Below are positions 1 through 5,910 of a stretch of 7,777 nucleotides of DNA, one piece after another. Source of the stretch: Gemmatimonadaceae bacterium. Lineage in GTDB: Bacteria > Gemmatimonadota > Gemmatimonadetes > Gemmatimonadales > Gemmatimonadaceae. The stretch covers positions 1 through 7,777 of the forward strand of contig JADGGM010000121.1 of the NCBI GenBank assembly GCA_019689955.1, given 5' to 3'. The notes beneath the pieces are model-generated. The model saw only the letters and a list, made by a program, of their open reading frames with translations. It was not told where the DNA came from and did not search any database. Within the stretch, counting starts at the first letter, position 1. Each line of letters starts with the position of its first letter. The translations under genes were made by a program, and so were the position numbers.

Positions 1-53
1 ATCCCCACCCCCGCAGTGCCGCGATCTTCCCCTCGCGCGCGTCCGGCGCCAAG

Positions 54-1754
54 ATGGAGCGCATGCGAATCGCCCTCGCTCTCGTCACCGCCGCCGGCTC
101 GGGCGCGCTCGCGATGCTCCTCGCCGGCGACACCCTCGCCCACGCTGACCCGCCCGTGACGCTCGCCATCGTCAACGCCCGCGTCTGGACCGGCGACCCG
201 CGCCGCCCGTGGGCCGACGCCGTCGCCGCGCAGGGGGACCGCATCGCCGCGGTTGGCTCCAGCGCCGCGGTGAAGAAGATGATCGGCCCCGCGACCCGCG
301 TGATCGATGCCCGCGGCGCGATGGTCGTCCCCGGCTTCATCGACTCGCACGTCCACTTCCTCGATGGCGGCTTCCGCCTCTCCTCGGTGCAACTCCGCGA
401 TGCCACGACCCCCGCGGAGTTCATCGCGCGCATCAAGGCGTTCGCCGCCACCCTCCCCCACGGCGCCTGGATCGTGGGGGGCGACTGGGACCACACGCCG
501 TGGGGAGGAGAGCTCCCCCGCCGCGACTGGATCGATTCGGTCACCCCGGAGACCCCCGTCTGGGTCCAGCGCCTCGACGGCCACATGGGCCTCGCCAACA
601 GCGCTGCGCTCCGTGCCGCAGGGGTCGGGCGCAGCACCGCGGACGTCGACGGCGGCACGATCGTCCGCGACGCCGACGGCGAGCCCACAGGGATCCTCAA
701 GGACAACGCGATGGCGCTCGTCGACCGCGTGGTCCCGCCGCCGAGCCCGGAGCTCGAGGACCGCGCCCTCGACGCCGCCATGAAGTACGTCGCCGCACAG
801 GGCGTCACCTCGGTCACCAACATGGGGACGTGGAACGACCTCGCGGTCTTCGAGCGGGCGCACGCGGCGGGGCGGCTCATCACGCGCATCTACGCGGTCG
901 TCCCCCTCGCCTCGTGGGAGCGGCTCCGCGACACGGTGGCCGCGCGCGGCCACGGGGATGTGTGGGTCCGCATCGGGGGGCTCAAGGGGTTCGTGGACGG
1001 CTCGCTCGGCTCCCACACCGCCGCCATGCTCCACCCCTTCACCGACAGCCCGCGCGACAGCGGGCTCCTGGTCAACACCCCGGAAGACCTCTACGCCTGG
1101 ACCAGCGGCGCCGACAAGGCGGGGCTCCAGGTGATGGTCCACGCGATCGGCGACCGCGCGATCCGCCTCCAGCTCGACATCTACGAGCGCGTCGCCGCGG
1201 AGAACGGCGAGCGCGACCGCCGCTTCCGCATCGAGCACGCGCAGCACATCGCCCCCACGGACATCCCCCGCTTCGGCGCGCTCGGGGTGATCGCGAGCAT
1301 GCAGCCTTACCACGCGATCGACGACGGCCGCTGGGCCGAGCCGGTGATCGGCCCCGAACGCAGCAAGACGACCTACGCCTTCCGATCCCTCCTCGACGCG
1401 CACACGCGCCTCGCCTTCGGGAGCGACTGGTTCGTCGCCCCGCCCACGCCGCTCGAAGGGATCTACGCCGCCGTCACCCGCCGTACGCTCGATGGCAAGC
1501 ACCCCGAGGGGTGGGTCCCCGAACAGAAGATCTCCGTCATCGAAGCGCTCCGCGCCTACACCAGCGGCGGCGCGTACGCGTCCTTCGAGGACTCGTTGAA
1601 GGGAACGATCACGCGCGGCAAGCTCGCCGACTTCGCCATCATCGACCACGATCTCACGCGCATCCCGCCGGAGGAGATCCGCAACGCGCGCATCCTCATG
1701 GCCATCGTGGGCGGCAACGTCGTCTACGACCGCGCGGCCACGGTCACCCCGTAG
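54..1754 (+). CDS. Exported amidohydrolase (YtcJ-like, amidohydrolase 3 family)
   Basis: This 566-residue protein is a metal-dependent hydrolase of the amidohydrolase superfamily, in the YtcJ / N-substituted formamide deformylase branch. Seen in sequence: an N-terminal signal peptide (positive MERMR, hydrophobic residues about 6-25, AHA at 29-31 before DPP, so cleavage is likely after 31); the first metal-binding pair H99-V-H101 in DSHVH; K311 in LKGFVDGS; H363 in VHAIGD; H395 in RIEHAQ; and D458 in FGSDWF. These are the expected metal and catalytic positions, so the enzyme looks intact. The C-terminal part (about 515-560, KGTITRGKLADFAIID) returns to the beta-sandwich. The true substrate cannot be read from sequence; family members act on amides, formamides or related C-N bonds. 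The signal peptide implies work outside the cytoplasm. Two in-frame ATGs (54 and 63) could be the start. Neither has a good ribosome binding site, and the frame is open to the left edge, but the signal peptide begins here. Convergent with the E1 gene, 20 bp apart. Confidence 0.9.
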   Translation: MERMRIALALVTAAGSGALAMLLAGDTLAHADPPVTLAIVNARVWTGDPRRPWADAVAAQGDRIAAVGSSAAVKKMIGPATRVIDARGAMVVPGFIDSHVHFLDGGFRLSSVQLRDATTPAEFIARIKAFAATLPHGAWIVGGDWDHTPWGGELPRRDWIDSVTPETPVWVQRLDGHMGLANSAALRAAGVGRSTADVDGGTIVRDADGEPTGILKDNAMALVDRVVPPPSPELEDRALDAAMKYVAAQGVTSVTNMGTWNDLAVFERAHAAGRLITRIYAVVPLASWERLRDTVAARGHGDVWVRIGGLKGFVDGSLGSHTAAMLHPFTDSPRDSGLLVNTPEDLYAWTSGADKAGLQVMVHAIGDRAIRLQLDIYERVAAENGERDRRFRIEHAQHIAPTDIPRFGALGVIASMQPYHAIDDGRWAEPVIGPERSKTTYAFRSLLDAHTRLAFGSDWFVAPPTPLEGIYAAVTRRTLDGKHPEGWVPEQKISVIEALRAYTSGGAYASFEDSLKGTITRGKLADFAIIDHDLTRIPPEEIRNARILMAIVGGNVVYDRAATVTP

Positions 1755-1777
1755 CCGCGCGGCCGGATCCGCGGCTA
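1752..1777. terminator. Perfect inverted repeat spanning two convergent stop codons
   Basis: The arms TAGCCGCG (1752-1759) and CGCGGCTA (1770-1777) are perfect reverse complements around a 10-base loop. The left arm starts with the TAG stop of the amidohydrolase gene, and the right arm is the TAG stop of the E1 gene on the other strand. Being symmetrical, the hairpin would form in both transcripts and could act as a shared bidirectional terminator or 3'-end stabiliser. No T-run follows on either side, so it is not a classical intrinsic terminator. The structure is seen in sequence; the role is inferred. Confidence 0.55.
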
Positions 1778-3886
1778 GAACTTCGCGATCTCCTCGTACG
1801 CGCGCTTGAAGTCGTCCACCTGCGGCAGGATCGCGTCCTCGAGCTGCGGCGCGTACCCAACGTAGGTGTCGGTCGACGCCACGCGCTTCACCGGCGCGTC
1901 GAGCCAGGCGAAGCACTCGTCCGCGATCGTTGCCGCGATCTCCGCGCCGTACCCCCACGACAGGGCATCCTCGTAGCCCACGATCACGCGCGAGGTCTTC
2001 TTCACCGAGGCGTACACCGTCTCCCGGTCCCACGGCGAGAGCGTGCGCAGGTCGATCACCTCCACCGAGAGCCCTTCCTCGGCGGCCTGGTTCGCCGCCA
2101 CGAGCGCGCGCTGCACCGTGGCGCCGTACGTCACGACGGTGACGTCCGTCCCCTCGCGCACCACCTTCGCCTTCCCGAACGGGATCATGAAGTTCGGCCC
2201 GGGATACCGCCCCTTGTTGTACGTCTGGCGGTAGAGGTGCTTGTGCTCGAGGAAGATCACGGGATCGTCGCACCGGATCGCGGTGCGCAGGAGCCCGTTC
2301 GCGTCGAGCGCCGTCGACGGACAGACGACGCGAAGCCCGGGACAGTGCGTGAACAGCGATGCCCCGGTCTGCGAGTGATAGATCGCGCCGCGGATGTACC
2401 CGCCGTACGTGGTGCGCACGACCACCGGCGCGCTGAATGCGTTGTTCGACCGCCACCGCATCGTCGCCAGCTCGTTGCGCAGCTGCATGAACGCGGGCCA
2501 GATGTAGTCGAAAAACTGGATCTCGACCACCGGCTTGAACCCGCGTACCGCGAGCCCGATCGCGCGCCCGATGATGTTCGCCTCGGCGAGCGGCGAGTTG
2601 TACACGCGGGCGCTGCCGAACTCCTTCTGCAGCCCCCACGTCACCTTGAACACCCCCCCTTTCCCCTTCACCTTGCCGAGGTACTGCTCGCGCGACACGT
2701 CCGCCACGTCCTCGCCGAACACCACGATCCGCTCGTCGCGGCGCATCTCGTCCTTCATGCACACGTTGAGCAGATCGACCATCGTCGTCGGCTCACCGGA
2801 GAACTGCGGGTCGTCCTCGGTGTCGAACTGCTCGCTCGTGGGGTCCACGTCGGGGGAGTAGACGCCGAAGTACACCGTGCTCGGCGCCGGCTGCGGCTCG
2901 GCCAGCGCCAGATCCGTCGCCGCCTGCACCTCCGCGTCCACCGCCGCCTTGATCTGCGCGATCTCCTCCTCGGTCGCGTGCCCCTCGGCCACCAGCCACG
3001 CCGGGTACGTCGTCAGCGGATCGCGCGCCGCGTCCGCCGCACGCTCCTCCGGCGGACGGTACATCACCTCGTCGTCCGACAACGAGTGCGAGTACGGACG
3101 GATCACGTGCGCGTGCACCAGCGCCGGACCCTTCCGCTTCCGCGCGTACTCCACCGCCTTGCCGAGCGCCACGTAGCTCGCCAGGAAGTCGCACCCGTCG
3201 ACCTCCTGAATGAAGAGCGCCGGGAACCCCGTCACCAGCTTCGAGATGCTCCCCCCGGCCGTGTTCACCTCCACCGGGACCGAGATCGCGTAGCCGTTGT
3301 CCTCCACCAGGTAGACCACCGGGAGCTTCAGGTTGCACGCCGTGTTGAGCGACTCCCAGAACTCCCCCTCGCTCGTCGTCCCGTCCCCCGTGGAGACGTA
3401 CACCACCTCGTCACGCTCGAACCCCTCGGTGATGCCGAGGAGCTTCGCCCGGAGCGTCGCCTCGGCGCACCCCACCGATTGCAGGAACTGCGTCCCGGTC
3501 GGGGAGGAGGACGACACGATGTTGAGCCCCTTGTGCCCCCAGTGGCTCGGCATCTGCCGCCCGCCGGAGTTCGGATCCACCGCCGCCCCCGTCGCCTCGT
3601 ACAGCATCTCCGCGGGCGTCATCCCGAGCTGCAGGCACAGCGCGCGGTCGCGGTAGTACGGGAAGAACCAGTCGTACTTGGCACGAAACGCCATGCCCGC
3701 GGCAGTGAGAACGGCCTCGTGCCCAGCGCCGGAAATCTGAAAGAAGATCTTGTTCTGACGCTTGAGCTGGATCTCCTTGTCGTCCAGCCGCCGCGACATG
3801 TACATCGTGCGGTAGGCGCCAAGGAGCTGCTCACGAGTGAGGCCGGCAACGCCGCTCTTGCGCTCGGCACGCGTCTGGGTAGCCAT
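1775..3886 (-). CDS. Single-chain 2-oxo acid dehydrogenase E1 (alpha-beta fusion), branched-chain type
   Basis: This 703-residue protein is the thiamine-diphosphate E1 that decarboxylates a 2-oxo acid and passes the acyl group to the lipoyl arm of E2. The alpha-like half (about 15-330) has the ThDP/Mg motif starting at GDG (167-169) and ending at EDNGYAIS (195-202), plus a YSHSLSDDE loop (265-273) like the regulated loop of branched-chain E1 alpha. A linker of about 35 residues follows. The beta-like half (about 366-703) has the catalytic Glu in PLAEANI (E435), YHSQ (503-506) with the active-site His, and [12 protein letters not shown] (609-620), which resembles branched-chain E1 beta more than pyruvate E1 beta. 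Most likely substrates are therefore 2-oxoisovalerate and related acids; pyruvate cannot be excluded. Usually alpha and beta are separate chains. The start at 3886 ([10 protein letters not shown]) was chosen because a GGAG lies just upstream and homology begins soon after. The frame is open 45 residues further, but that extension is Pro/Arg-rich and crosses the AT-rich promoter-like region. No E2 or E3 gene is adjacent. Confidence 0.93.
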   Translation of the reverse strand: MATQTRAERKSGVAGLTREQLLGAYRTMYMSRRLDDKEIQLKRQNKIFFQISGAGHEAVLTAAGMAFRAKYDWFFPYYRDRALCLQLGMTPAEMLYEATGAAVDPNSGGRQMPSHWGHKGLNIVSSSSPTGTQFLQSVGCAEATLRAKLLGITEGFERDEVVYVSTGDGTTSEGEFWESLNTACNLKLPVVYLVEDNGYAISVPVEVNTAGGSISKLVTGFPALFIQEVDGCDFLASYVALGKAVEYARKRKGPALVHAHVIRPYSHSLSDDEVMYRPPEERAADAARDPLTTYPAWLVAEGHATEEEIAQIKAAVDAEVQAATDLALAEPQPAPSTVYFGVYSPDVDPTSEQFDTEDDPQFSGEPTTMVDLLNVCMKDEMRRDERIVVFGEDVADVSREQYLGKVKGKGGVFKVTWGLQKEFGSARVYNSPLAEANIIGRAIGLAVRGFKPVVEIQFFDYIWPAFMQLRNELATMRWRSNNAFSAPVVVRTTYGGYIRGAIYHSQTGASLFTHCPGLRVVCPSTALDANGLLRTAIRCDDPVIFLEHKHLYRQTYNKGRYPGPNFMIPFGKAKVVREGTDVTVVTYGATVQRALVAANQAAEEGLSVEVIDLRTLSPWDRETVYASVKKTSRVIVGYEDALSWGYGAEIAATIADECFAWLDAPVKRVASTDTYVGYAPQLEDAILPQVDDFKRAYEEIAKF

Positions 3887-4050
3887 GGGTCTCCGGGTAT
3901 GGGTACTTTCACACTTAAAATAGTGCCGACCCGCCCCGCAAGGCAGGGAACCCGAACGCAAAAAAGGGGGAAACGGAAGACCGGCGCCCTTCACCGCCGC
4001 TCCCCTCGGGACGCTGGCCACTCGGTCCCGCAGCGCTTAGGTTCGCGCTC
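3887..4050. promoter_or_regulatory. Divergent promoter region between E1 and sigma factor genes
   Basis: The 164 bp between the two divergent start codons hold the clearest AT-rich patch in the window (about 3907-3922) and a second A-run at 3960-3965. On the plus strand TAAAAT (3916-3921) matches a -10 hexamer at five of six bases, but no good -35 sits 16-18 bp upstream. On the minus strand TTTAAG (3919-3914) lies 16 bp after TTGCGG (3941-3936), a weak -35/-10 pair giving a short E1 leader. The patch is also a small inverted repeat, CACT (3912-3915) and AGTG (3922-3925). Two GGAAC-like elements (3947-3951 and 3969-3974) recall ECF -35 boxes but lack a matching CGTC-like -10. Exact promoters are inferred and weak; that the region holds promoters for both units is likely from gene arrangement. 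Confidence 0.45.
3891..3895 (-). promoter_or_regulatory. Ribosome binding site of the E1 gene
   Basis: On the minus strand CGGAG is followed by ACCC and then the ATG ending at 3886. The GGAG core is close but usable, and it decides the start against the longer open frame reaching 4021. Confidence 0.6.
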
Positions 4051-4596
4051 ATGGCCTACACGACCGACTCCCTCTCGCCCGCGATCGAGTCCGTGCTGTC
4101 CCGCTTCGCGGGGATGGTCCGCCGCATCGGACTCCGCCACGGTCTCTCCGATGGGGACGTCGACGAAGTCTTCCAGGAAGTGCGGATCCGCCTCTGGCGG
4201 GCTCGAGGCGGTGAGAGTGAGCAGATTGCCGCCGTGCGGTCGTCTTACCTGTATCGAACCGCGGTCTCGGCCGCGCTCGACGTGATTCGCCGGCATCGGC
4301 GGGCTCGGGAGGAGACGCTCGACGCGGACGGGGAGCACACCGCTCCCACCGCCACCGACCCCGAGCAGGCGCTCGGCTCATCCGAGCTCGCCATGCAGGT
4401 CGCGCGCGCGATCGAGACGATCACCGAATCGCGCCGCCCGGTGGTTCGGATGTACCTGATGGGCTACTCCCGCGAGGAGATCGCCCAGTTGCTCGGATGG
4501 TCGGAGGCGAAGACGCGAAACCTGCTGTATCGGGGCCTCGCCGATCTGCGGGATCGGCTGAGCGAGCAAGGGATCGGACCGGAGGGGATCCAATGA
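4051..4596 (+). CDS. ECF-type RNA polymerase sigma factor
   Basis: This 181-residue protein has the layout of an extracytoplasmic-function sigma factor, which directs RNA polymerase to a small regulon after a cell-envelope or other signal. Region sigma-2 covers about 15-85, with DVDEVFQEVRIRLWRA (36-51) and SYLYRTAVSAALDVIRRHRR (65-84). A short acidic linker (about 86-112) takes the place of region 3. Region sigma-4 covers about 113-172, with a helix-turn-helix at YSREEIAQLLGWSEAKTRNL (139-158) that would contact the -35 element. Length is normal for the family. The start ATG at 4051 has only a weak AGG upstream; no other start gives a complete sigma-2. The stop overlaps the start of the next gene in ATGA, so the pair is translationally coupled and the neighbour is its anti-sigma factor. 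Autoregulation is plausible but I could not find a clear ECF promoter upstream. The regulon and signal are unknown. Confidence 0.92.
   Translation: MAYTTDSLSPAIESVLSRFAGMVRRIGLRHGLSDGDVDEVFQEVRIRLWRARGGESEQIAAVRSSYLYRTAVSAALDVIRRHRRAREETLDADGEHTAPTATDPEQALGSSELAMQVARAIETITESRRPVVRMYLMGYSREEIAQLLGWSEAKTRNLLYRGLADLRDRLSEQGIGPEGIQ
4581..4587 (+). promoter_or_regulatory. Ribosome binding site of the anti-sigma gene
   Basis: GGAGGGG at 4581-4587, inside the last codons of the sigma gene, lies 5 bases before the ATG at 4593. It fixes that start, although the frame is open further upstream to 4497. Confidence 0.7.
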
Positions 4597-5216
4597 CCGA
4601 TGCACGACTCCAGGCGCTCTATCAGCAGGCGGTCGACGCGCGCGACGAAGCCGAGCGCCCCGCCTGCCCAGCCCCCGAGGACATCCAGGCGCTCGTGGCT
4701 CGGGAGGGCACGGAGCGGGAGCGCCTCGCCACGCTCGATCACGTCATGGTCTGCCGCGCCTGCGCGCGCGAGTTCGAGCTCCTCCGCGCGCTCCGGCAGA
4801 GCGCGCCCGCCGAGCACCGGTGGCGCCCCGCGACGCTCGCCATCGCCGCGTCGCTCATCCTCGCCGTCACCGCCGGCGTGCTGAGCCTCAGGCTGCGCAC
4901 CAATGGCCCTGCGGGCGACATCGTGCGCGGAGGAACCGCCGCCGACGTGCACCTCATCGACGCCGTCCTCCCCGCCGCGGGATCGCCGCTCGTCCTCCGC
5001 TGGAACGCCGTCCCCGGCGCCATCTCGTACACCGCCGAAGTGCTCACCCCCGACGGCACCGTCGCCGCCCGCGCGCAAACCACCGACACCGCCCTCGCGC
5101 TCCCCGACTCGGTGCACATCGCCCCGGGCACTCGCTACCTCTGGTGGGTGCGCGCCAGCCTCGTCGACGGATCGGAGCGCCGCTCCACCATGCGCCCGCT
5201 CGCTCCGGCGCCGTGA
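4593..5216 (+). CDS. Zinc-finger anti-sigma factor, membrane-anchored, with FN3-like outer domain
   Basis: This 207-residue protein is the likely inhibitor of the ECF sigma factor encoded just upstream. The N-terminal part (about 20-70) is an anti-sigma zinc-binding domain: C25 in PACPAPEDIQAL, then H50-VMV-C54-RA-C57 (HxxxCxxC) in a helical stretch. A single transmembrane helix follows at about 79-98 (PATLAIAASLILAVTAGVLS), so the N-terminus would be cytoplasmic and the rest outside. The outer part (about 133-198, with LVLRWNAVPGAISYTAEVL, TALALPDSV, GTRYLWWVRASLVDGS) looks like one fibronectin type III or similar beta-sandwich fold. Family knowledge: such proteins hold the sigma at the membrane until a signal, often with proteolysis or redox change at the zinc site, frees it. 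The start at 4593 is set by the ATGA overlap and the strong GGAGG. What the outer domain senses is unknown. Confidence 0.85.
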   Translation: MTDARLQALYQQAVDARDEAERPACPAPEDIQALVAREGTERERLATLDHVMVCRACAREFELLRALRQSAPAEHRWRPATLAIAASLILAVTAGVLSLRLRTNGPAGDIVRGGTAADVHLIDAVLPAAGSPLVLRWNAVPGAISYTAEVLTPDGTVAARAQTTDTALALPDSVHIAPGTRYLWWVRASLVDGSERRSTMRPLAPAP

Positions 5217-5225
5217 CGTCCGTTT

Positions 5226-5256
5226 GCGCGCTGGATCTCGCGAACATCCGGCGCGC
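5226..5256 (+). terminator. Hairpin after the sigma/anti-sigma pair
   Basis: GCGCGCTGGAT (5226-5236) pairs with ATCCGGCGCGC (5246-5256) over 11 base pairs, with a single G-U wobble and a 9-base loop. It begins about 10 bases after the anti-sigma stop. There is no T-run, so it may be a non-classical terminator or an RNA-stabilising stem. I saw no gene in the rest of the 5217-5430 gap. Confidence 0.45.
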
Positions 5257-5418
5257 CGAGGTGCAGCGCCGCGCCGCGCGATGCGTGGCGCCGACGCAAC
5301 GGATCGCGCACTGCTCGTCGCGTCTCCCCTCCCAGGAGCCGCCGAAACGCGCTCGTTGGCCGGCCGGCGACCTCCCGCGGCGTGGCACCGCCCGTGCGGA
5401 AGGGTCGAGATGACCCGA

Positions 5419-5425
5419 GAAGGAG
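5419..5425 (+). promoter_or_regulatory. Ribosome binding site of the HIT gene
   Basis: GAAGGAG lies 5 bases before the ATG at 5431. It decides this start over the in-frame ATG at 5410, which would add seven residues (MTREGAP) and has no comparable site. Confidence 0.75.
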
Positions 5426-5430
5426 CTCCA

Positions 5431-5910
5431 ATGACGACGCCGACCACCGGCCACTGCATATTCTGCGACATCATCCACGGTGCCGCCGAAGTCTCGATGT
5501 GCTACGAGGACAGCACCGCGCTCGCGTTCATGGACATCCAGCCCGTGAACCCCGGCCACACCCTGGTGGTCCCGCGCCAGCACTACGAGTCCTTCCTGGA
5601 CCTCCCGCGCGACCTGGGGATGCACCTGTTCGACGTCGCCATGCAGCTCGGGCCCGTCATCCGCCGCGTGTCAGGGATGGAGGGGATGAACCTGATCGTC
5701 TCCAGCGGCGCGACGGCAGGGCAGGATGTCTACCACTTCCACATCCACCTCATCCCCCGCTGCGCCGGCGACGGTTTCGACGTCCCGCTCCCCTTCGCCG
5801 GCTCGACGATGCCCGACCGCACCGTGCTCGACGCCGTCGCTGCTCGCATCATCGCGAGCCTGCGCGACCCGGCGCGGCGGACGCCGAAGCATACGCCGGC
5901 GCTGGTGTAG
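5431..5910 (+). CDS. HIT family nucleotide-binding hydrolase/transferase
   Basis: This 159-residue cytoplasmic protein belongs to the histidine triad superfamily, whose members hydrolyse or transfer nucleotide phosphoramidates, dinucleotides or adenylylated substrates through a histidine-nucleotide intermediate. Seen in sequence: CIFCDII at 9-15, with C9 and C12 forming a likely structural metal site together with H51; the conserved NPGHTLVVPRQHYESF (40-55); GMNLIVSSGATAGQDV (85-100); and the catalytic triad H102-F-H104-I-H106 in YHFHIHLIPR. Length is slightly over the common 110-145 residues because of a polar C-terminal tail (about 143-159). That tail lies in the part overlapped on the other strand by the chemoreceptor gene. 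The usual NN in the loop before the triad is SS here. The exact substrate cannot be told. The gene follows the sigma/anti-sigma pair on the same strand after a 214-bp gap with a hairpin, so it may be a separate unit. Confidence 0.93.
   Translation: MTTPTTGHCIFCDIIHGAAEVSMCYEDSTALAFMDIQPVNPGHTLVVPRQHYESFLDLPRDLGMHLFDVAMQLGPVIRRVSGMEGMNLIVSSGATAGQDVYHFHIHLIPRCAGDGFDVPLPFAGSTMPDRTVLDAVAARIIASLRDPARRTPKHTPALV

Noticed and set aside
3946..3974. GGAAC-like elements as an autoregulated ECF promoter for the sigma gene
   Set aside because: No CGTC-like -10 lies 16-17 bp downstream of either copy, so the match is too weak to call.
3887..4021. N-terminal extension of the E1 protein by 45 residues
   Set aside because: The extension has no family similarity that I can see, crosses the AT-rich promoter-like patch, and a GGAG sits before the internal ATG at 3886.
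209..4285. A continuous open frame of about 1,358 codons on the plus strand
   Set aside because: It runs through the amidohydrolase gene in another frame and antisense to the E1 gene. Its product is Arg/Pro/His-rich without domains. It is a by-product of high GC content.
4739..5131. Minus-strand open frame opposite the anti-sigma gene
   Set aside because: The coding strand has a zinc-finger motif, membrane helix and ATGA coupling. The opposite frame shows no domain and no ribosome binding site.
5281..5430. N-terminal extension of the HIT protein starting at the ATG at 5281 or 5410
   Set aside because: The added residues are Arg/Pro/Ala-rich and unlike HIT proteins. The strong GAAGGAG site precedes the ATG at 5431.
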